A stretch of 27,071 nt of DNA, taken from the NCBI GenBank assembly GCA_050251715.1, contig JBFWMG010000046.1, positions 1 through 27,071 of the forward strand, written 5' to 3'. The stretch comes from JBFWMG01 sp050251715 (GTDB lineage: Bacteria; Desulfobacterota; Desulfovibrionia; Desulfovibrionales; Desulfovibrionaceae). The notes under the pieces are model-generated. The model was not told the DNA's origin. It saw only the letters and a list, made by a program, of their open reading frames with translations, and searched no databases. Below, piece by piece: positions 22,570 to 27,071 of the stretch (positions within the stretch are counted from its first letter, which is position 1; the number at the start of each line of letters is the position of its first letter). Made by a program: the position numbers and the translations under genes.

Positions 22570-23976
22570 CTAGGACTTCTTCTTGTTGGCCACATCCTCG
22601 TCGGCGGCAAGGCCGAACCGTTTGAGCTTGCGCCACAGCGACACCCGGTCAATGCCCAACACGAGCGCCGCCCGCTTGCGGTTGCCGCCCACGGCATGCA
22701 GCACGTCGCGGATGTGGCGTTCCTCCACCTCGGCCAGGGACACCATGGCCCCACGCGTACCGCCCAGGCACACGTTGTTCGCGGCCAAATCATGGAAGCG
22801 CGGCGGCAGATGGCGCATTTCCACCACATGCCCCTCGCACAGGGCCACGGCGCGCTCGATCACGTTTTCAAGCTCACGCACGTTGCCGGGAAAGGAATGG
22901 CCCATGAACGCATCCAGCACCTCGTCGCTCACGCGTTCCACATTCCGCTCAAAGGCCACGCCGTATTTTTCGATGAAATATTTGCAAAACAGCGGCATGT
23001 CATCCATGCGCTCGCGCAGCGGCGGAATGCGCAGGGTGAACACGTTGAGGCGGTAGAGCAAATCCTGGCGGAACGCGCCGCGCGCCACCTCCTCGCGCAG
23101 GCTGCGGTTCGTGGCCGCCAGCACCCGCACGTTCACCGACAGCTCCTCCGTGCCGCCCACACGCAGGAACGTCCGCTCCTGCATGAACCGCAAGAGCCGC
23201 ACCTGGGTGGGAAAGGGCATCTCGCCGATTTCGTCGAGCAGCAGCGTGCCGCCGTCCACCGCCTCCAGGATGCCCTTGGTGGTGCGTTGCGCGCCCGTAA
23301 ACGCCTCTTTCTCGTGGCCGAACAGTTCGTTGCTCAGCAGCTCCTCGGTAAACCCGCCGCAGTTCACGGCCAAAAACCGCCTGTCCGTGCGGTTGCTCAA
23401 GCGGTGGATGGACTTGGCCACCAGTTCCTTGCCCGTGCCGGTCTCGCCCCGGATGAGCACCGTGCAGTCCAGGGGCGCCACGCGGGCAATGAGCCGCCGC
23501 AGCTCCTGCATCTTCGGGGTCTTGCCGATGAGTTCCGGGCTTGCGCCCTGGCCCTGCACCTTGCTGCGCAGGGCCAGCACCTCCAGCTTGAGCATGCGCT
23601 TTTCCAGCGCCTTTTCCACCAGCACGCGCACTTCCTCGGCCTGATAGGGCTTGCCCAGGTAGTGGTACGCGCCCCGCTTCATGGCCTCCACGGCCCGCTC
23701 CACCGAATGCGACCCCGTGATGATGATGACCACCGAGTTGGGATACAGCTCCTTGGTGCGGCGCAGGATGGTCAACTCGCCCTTGCCGTCGGTGCGCAGG
23801 TCGGTCATGACCAGATCGAATTCCTCGTGTTCAAGGATCTCCAGGGCGGCGTCCACCTCGGCGCAGGCGGTGATGCGGTACCCCTCGTGGCTCAACACGT
23901 TTTCCAGCCGTTCCAGCGACTGGGAATCGTCTTCCACGATAAGAATCTTGAAGGTGGTGTCCATGGTGTCCATCAT
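22570..23976 (-). CDS. Sigma-54-dependent response regulator (REC-AAA+-Fis, NtrC type)
   Basis: A 468-residue transcription activator. The receiver domain (about 10-125) has the acidic pair EDD (15-17), phosphoacceptor Asp59, Thr87 and Lys109. The AAA+ domain (about 148-375) has Walker A GETGTGKE (177-184), the sigma-54 contact loop, Walker B GGTLLLDEIG (Asp248-Glu249) and the arginine-finger segment FRQDLLYRLNVF. A Fis-type helix-turn-helix closes the protein (NRKRAALVLGIDRVSLWRKL). The contact loop reads EAFTGA (224-229) instead of GAFTGA, a change at a usually invariant glycine. ATG at 23976 or 23973, after GGAGGC, is the start. No histidine kinase is adjacent. The CBS-PAS-GGDEF gene lies 144 bases upstream on the same strand. 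Confidence 0.95.
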   Translation of the reverse strand: MMDTMDTTFKILIVEDDSQSLERLENVLSHEGYRITACAEVDAALEILEHEEFDLVMTDLRTDGKGELTILRRTKELYPNSVVIIITGSHSVERAVEAMKRGAYHYLGKPYQAEEVRVLVEKALEKRMLKLEVLALRSKVQGQGASPELIGKTPKMQELRRLIARVAPLDCTVLIRGETGTGKELVAKSIHRLSNRTDRRFLAVNCGGFTEELLSNELFGHEKEAFTGAQRTTKGILEAVDGGTLLLDEIGEMPFPTQVRLLRFMQERTFLRVGGTEELSVNVRVLAATNRSLREEVARGAFRQDLLYRLNVFTLRIPPLRERMDDMPLFCKYFIEKYGVAFERNVERVSDEVLDAFMGHSFPGNVRELENVIERAVALCEGHVVEMRHLPPRFHDLAANNVCLGGTRGAMVSLAEVEERHIRDVLHAVGGNRKRAALVLGIDRVSLWRKLKRFGLAADEDVANKKKS

Positions 23977-24020
23977 GCTTGGGGGTGCCTCCGCAACGCC
24001 CGCTCCGGCGAGGTTGCGGC

Positions 24021-24049
24021 AGCATATAGCCCGGCGCGGCCTGTGACAA
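24021..24049 (-). promoter_or_regulatory. Candidate sigma-70 promoter for the response regulator
   Basis: On the minus strand TTGTCA (24049-24044) and TATGCT (24026-24021) are separated by 17 bases, 45 bases before the gene start. It would let the regulator be expressed apart from the upstream GGDEF gene. Confidence 0.45.
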
Positions 24050-24120
24050 GGACGAACAGACGCGCCTCGGGGCCGCGCCTCGGACCGGGCGCCGAAAAGG
24101 ACGGGAGGCGGGGATTGCGA

Positions 24121-25896
24121 TCAGGCGCGCGCGGCAGGACCGCAGACGGCGCCGCCTTCGGGGGCCGCCACGCGGCAGATCTGGGAACCGCCCTGCGCGC
24201 GGCTGCGGTTCTTGGCCTCATACATGGCCGCGTCCGCCCGATCGAAAAGCTGTTTGGCCTCCTCTCCATGCTCCGGAAAAAAGGCCACCCCCACGCTGAG
24301 CGACACATCGAGCCGATGCCCCTTGATCTCCACGGGCCTGGCCACGCGGTCCACGATCTTGTCCGCCAGGGCCATGGCGGCCGCGCAATCGGATATCTCC
24401 GGCAGCACCAGTACGAACTCGTCCCCGCCCACCCGGGCCACGGTGTCGCTCTTGCGCATGGCCTCCTGGAACCGCGAGGCCACGGTCCGCAACACCACGT
24501 CTCCCGCGAAATGCCCCAGCGTGTCGTTGACTTCCTTGAACTTGTTGAGATCGACGACCAGCACGGCGATCATGCCGCCCTTGCGCTGGGCATGGGCCAG
24601 CTCCAGGCCAAACCGCTCGGCAAAGGCCATGCGGTTGGGCAGGCCGGTGAGGCTGTCGTGGTAGGCCATGTAGCGGATGCCGTCCTCGGCCTTGCGGCGC
24701 TCGGTGATGTCCTGCACCATGTACACGTAGCCCGTGGTCGCGCCCTGGGCATCGGCCATGGCCGCGATGCGCGCCTGGAAGTGCCGGACGGACCCGCCGC
24801 GCTCCATGTCGAAGGTAAAGGTGTGGTACGCGTCGCGGCGCACCTGGCTGGTCACATCCCTCAGCCGCCCGGCGTCCACGCCCATCAGGCCGTGCACCTC
24901 CTCGACCGTCAGCCCCACGGCCTGGTCGGATGCGACACCGAACATCCGCTCCGCGCAACGGTTGCAATACACGATGCGCAACCCCGTGTCCGCAGCCACG
25001 ATGCCCAGGTCCGGGGACGCGTCGAGGATGCATTCGAGATAATTGGCGAAATAGTCCCTCTCCTGGATCGTGCTGCGCAGTTCCATGGTTTTTTCATCGA
25101 TGGTCTGGCGCAACCCCCTCACATAGCGCGACTCCAGCGCCCTCATGATGTCCGACTGGGTGGCTATGCCCTCAATGCCGCCCGCGTCATCCACCACCAC
25201 AAGCCGCCGGATGCCTTCACGGCGCATGATGCGCGCGGCCTCGTGCACCTGGGTGTCCCTGGAAACCGAGACCACGGGCCTGCTCATGGCCTCCTTGATG
25301 CACACCGTGGAGAGATCGGCCCCGTCCAGGGTCAGGCGCACCACGTCCCGTTCGGTCAGGATGCCCTGCGGGCCGTCCGCCCCAGCGGACACGGCGCAGC
25401 TGATGGACCGCTCGGCCATTTCGGCCAGGATGTCGCGCACGGGCGGGTTATCCCGTACGGCATACACCACCTTGCTCATGAGGGTCGCCAGGGGCTGCAA
25501 TTCGACAAGCAGGTCATTGCCCACCTGGTCCATGATGCTCGACAAGGTGAGCACCCCCACGACCGTATCGTCCTTGCGCACGACGATCAGGTGGCGGATG
25601 GCGTTCTTGTCCAGGATATGGAAGGCTTCGTAGAGGGGGCGGTCGTCGCGCACGGTGAGCGCGGGCGCGGTCATATACCGCCGGATGGGCGCGTTGAACA
25701 AGTCGGTTGCTCCACGGGCGATGTGGCGCACCAGGTTGCGTTCGGTGAAGATGCCCACGGCCTTGCCGTCTTCGAGCACGGGCACGCAGCTGATCCGGCG
25801 TTCCCCCATGAGGTGCACCGCGCGGGACACCGATTCGTCCGGTTTCACGCTCACCACCAAAGAAGTCATCACGTCCCGCACGCGTCGTCGCATCAT
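24121..25896 (-). CDS. Four-CBS, PAS, GGDEF protein (probable diguanylate cyclase)
   Basis: A 591-residue cytosolic signalling protein with no membrane segment. Two Bateman modules (CBS 1-2 at about 7-125, CBS 3-4 at about 136-258) each contain the TERNLVRHIA / TERDVVRLTL pattern and typically bind adenine nucleotides. A coiled linker (261-285) leads to a PAS domain (about 283-400, ending YVYMVQDITERRKAE). The C-terminal GGDEF domain has HDSLTGLPNR, an intact active site GGDEF (490-494) and an inhibitory RxxD site, RKSD (481-484), so active and product-inhibited cyclic-di-GMP synthesis is expected. ATG at 25896 follows AAAGGA; a longer in-frame start at 25935 lacks a ribosome site. The tandem upstream position to the response regulator suggests but does not prove a common pathway. 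Confidence 0.93.
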   Translation of the reverse strand: MMRRRVRDVMTSLVVSVKPDESVSRAVHLMGERRISCVPVLEDGKAVGIFTERNLVRHIARGATDLFNAPIRRYMTAPALTVRDDRPLYEAFHILDKNAIRHLIVVRKDDTVVGVLTLSSIMDQVGNDLLVELQPLATLMSKVVYAVRDNPPVRDILAEMAERSISCAVSAGADGPQGILTERDVVRLTLDGADLSTVCIKEAMSRPVVSVSRDTQVHEAARIMRREGIRRLVVVDDAGGIEGIATQSDIMRALESRYVRGLRQTIDEKTMELRSTIQERDYFANYLECILDASPDLGIVAADTGLRIVYCNRCAERMFGVASDQAVGLTVEEVHGLMGVDAGRLRDVTSQVRRDAYHTFTFDMERGGSVRHFQARIAAMADAQGATTGYVYMVQDITERRKAEDGIRYMAYHDSLTGLPNRMAFAERFGLELAHAQRKGGMIAVLVVDLNKFKEVNDTLGHFAGDVVLRTVASRFQEAMRKSDTVARVGGDEFVLVLPEISDCAAAMALADKIVDRVARPVEIKGHRLDVSLSVGVAFFPEHGEEAKQLFDRADAAMYEAKNRSRAQGGSQICRVAAPEGGAVCGPAARA

Positions 25897-26268
25897 TCCA
25901 ACCGTCCTTTTCTGCACAAGAGGTGAAGCGCGCATGCGTCATGCGCGGATATCGGGCCTCTGCCCCCCCAAAAAGCGCAGGACGCCGACGGCAACGGCAC
26001 GCGGCGGCCCTGCTCGCAGGCATGAACGTGAACGGAGTGAGAACTGCGGAATGCCTGGCGGAATGCACACCCCCCCTGCAAACGACTCGTGTGCGAATGA
26101 GGTGCTTATCCTGAACAATGCGCCATGTAAAGATAAAATCGGCCACAACGAAGCATTATCGAAAAAGTGAAGAAGATAGTGCGGCAAGGCAGGCCGGAGC
26201 AGGCAAAAAGGCGACGTTTGGAAACAAAAAAAACGACGAAATGCAACATCTTGTGGAGAAGAGAATGA
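25897..26268. other. 372-bp intergenic region between aat and the GGDEF gene
   Basis: No gene is supported. The half next to the GGDEF gene is GC-rich and contains the palindrome at 25929-25947. The half next to aat is AT-richer. On the minus strand a run of eight T sits near 26228-26235, after the aat stop, but I could not find a stem in front of it. Confidence 0.55.
25929..25947. promoter_or_regulatory. 19-bp perfect palindrome upstream of the GGDEF gene
   Basis: CGCGCATG-CGT-CATGCGCG, with 8-bp arms, ends 32 bases before the start codon at 25896. It is likely to lie in the promoter or 5' leader, so a repressor site or an mRNA hairpin near the ribosome site are the options. Confidence 0.45.
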
Positions 26269-26928
26269 TTAAAGACCCAACGCCTGTTCCAGCAGCTCCA
26301 TGAACGCGGCGCGGGCGACCTCGCGCGCGCCAAAGCGGAGCATGTGCGGCGTGGTCTGCTGGCAATCCATGAACAGAAAGCCGCGCGGCGCGAGAAAACC
26401 GCGCACCAATGCCACCAACGCGGCCTTGGACGCATTGGGGACGTGGTAAAACATGGACTCGCCGAAAAAGGCCTTGCCCAGGGCCACACCGTACACGCCG
26501 CCCGCCAGCGTGTCGCCTTCCCACGCCTCCACGCTATGGGCAAAGCCCCGCCTGTGCAGCTCCACATACCCGTCTATCATCTCGTCCACCAGCCACGTGC
26601 CCTTGCCCTGGGGACGCGGGGTTGCGGCGCAGGCGCGGATGACGTGCTCGAAGGCGAGATCGATGGTGATGCGGAAGGGCCGCCCGCGCAACGAACGCTC
26701 CAGGCGGCGCGGCACGTGCATCTCGTCGAAAAACAGCACCAGGCGCGGGTCGGGCGACCACCACAGGATGGGCGAACCGGGGCCGTACCAGGGGAAGATG
26801 CCCTGGGCGTAGGCCGCCACCAGCCGGGGCACGGATATCTCGCCGCCCACGGCCAGCAGGCCGTCGGCGTCCGCCTCGTCCGGGGAGGGAAACTGCATGG
26901 GGTCGTCGTTGAGCGAGTAGATGGTCAT
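26269..26928 (-). CDS. aat: Leucyl/phenylalanyl-tRNA-protein transferase
   Basis: A 219-residue enzyme that adds Leu or Phe from aminoacyl-tRNA to the N-terminus of proteins beginning with Lys or Arg, marking them for ClpS-ClpAP degradation. The family signature is clear: FPSPDEADADGLLAVGG, LVAAYAQGIFPWYGPGSPILWWSPDPR (split here as one segment of residues 36-62), then GTWLVDEMIDGYVELHRRG, AHSVEAWEGDTLAGGVYGV and the late MDCQQTTPHMLRFGA. The length is normal. The ATG lies only 23 bases from a perfect long inverted repeat, and its Shine-Dalgarno is weak (GGACAAG). A clpA gene just outside the window to the right would be a typical neighbour, but that is not visible. Confidence 0.96.
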   Translation of the reverse strand: MTIYSLNDDPMQFPSPDEADADGLLAVGGEISVPRLVAAYAQGIFPWYGPGSPILWWSPDPRLVLFFDEMHVPRRLERSLRGRPFRITIDLAFEHVIRACAATPRPQGKGTWLVDEMIDGYVELHRRGFAHSVEAWEGDTLAGGVYGVALGKAFFGESMFYHVPNASKAALVALVRGFLAPRGFLFMDCQQTTPHMLRFGAREVARAAFMELLEQALGL

Positions 26929-26951
26929 GGTCTTGTCCGTTGGACAAAGCC

Positions 26952-27033
26952 CCGGGGGAAGGAGAGAGGAAAGGGAAAACCCCTTTTTCCAAGCATAAAA
27001 AGGGGTTTTCCCTTTCCTCTCTCCTTCCCCCGG
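26952..27033. repeat. Perfect 37-bp inverted repeat upstream of aat, with shared tail
   Basis: Arms 26952-26988 and 26997-27033 pair at all 37 positions around the 8-base loop CCAAGCAT. The left arm begins CCGGGGGAAGGAGAGAGG and ends in CCCCTTTTT. The following GGACCCCCATCCTC (27032-27045) is nearly the tail found after the hairpin at 18857-18892. It lies directly upstream of aat, so it could terminate transcripts coming from the right or form a leader hairpin. Confidence 0.85.
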
Positions 27034-27071
27034 ACCCCCATCCTCTCTCCTATCTCTTTCCCCAAAAACTG

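Noticed and set aside
22696..25926. A 1076-codon open frame on the plus strand
   Set aside because: It is antisense to the response regulator and the GGDEF gene. Its product is a His/Gly/Ala-rich mirror sequence with no ribosome site, as expected from GC-rich codon bias.

Overview
The window is GC-rich, densely coded DNA with the gene content of a sulfate-reducing deltaproteobacterium of the Desulfovibrio group (Desulfovibrionaceae). That placement is an inference. It rests on protein style and neighbourhoods, on a bifunctional 6-phosphofructo-2-kinase-like protein, on a ModA/B/C-type transporter, on one-component-rich signalling genes, and on intergenic hairpin repeats of a kind I remember from Desulfovibrio genomes. 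No rRNA, complete tRNA, transposase, integrase or CRISPR array was found. The first 69 bases are an unbroken C run and are probably an assembly artefact.

Layout, left to right. (1) 84-2353, minus strand: a two-domain 6-phosphofructo-2-kinase/phosphatase-like protein, a small two-helix membrane protein and an unknown 165-residue protein. (2) 2464-7235, plus strand: a tight uvrB, K+ channel/RCK protein, glycosyltransferase unit with a likely sigma-70 promoter. (3) 7263-10133, minus strand: an alpha/beta-hydrolase gene overlapping modC, followed by modA and modB, which encode a molybdate/tungstate-type ABC importer. (4) 10699-11391, minus strand: a DUF3431 protein, divergent from ligA. (5) 11571-16148, plus strand: ligA, dapB, nadE. 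LigA consumes NAD+ and NadE makes it. (6) 16660-18822, plus strand: a methyl-accepting chemotaxis protein after an AT-rich leader. (7) 18823-19472: a gene-free stretch packed with hairpins. (8) 19473-20968, plus strand: an ornithine-cyclodeaminase-family protein and a small membrane protein. (9) 21315-22265: an AT-rich patch with two tiny minus-strand genes, a textbook terminator, several palindromes and a tRNA-Arg-anticodon-arm-like hairpin. (10) 22570-25896, minus strand: a sigma-54-type response regulator downstream of a CBS4-PAS-GGDEF protein. (11) 26269-26928, minus strand: aat, with a perfect 37-bp inverted repeat just upstream.

The coding content is mostly housekeeping (repair, ligation, lysine and NAD synthesis, N-degron tagging) plus signalling (chemotaxis, c-di-GMP, enhancer-binding protein). 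The most unusual material is between genes. There is a hairpin family whose copies share flanks but have different, perfectly paired stems. There are interleaved inverted repeats after nadE. The AT-rich patch at 21.5-22.27 kb combines a mini-gene, near-identical 15-bp palindromes and a tRNA-like hairpin. No complete new defence or mobile system is visible.
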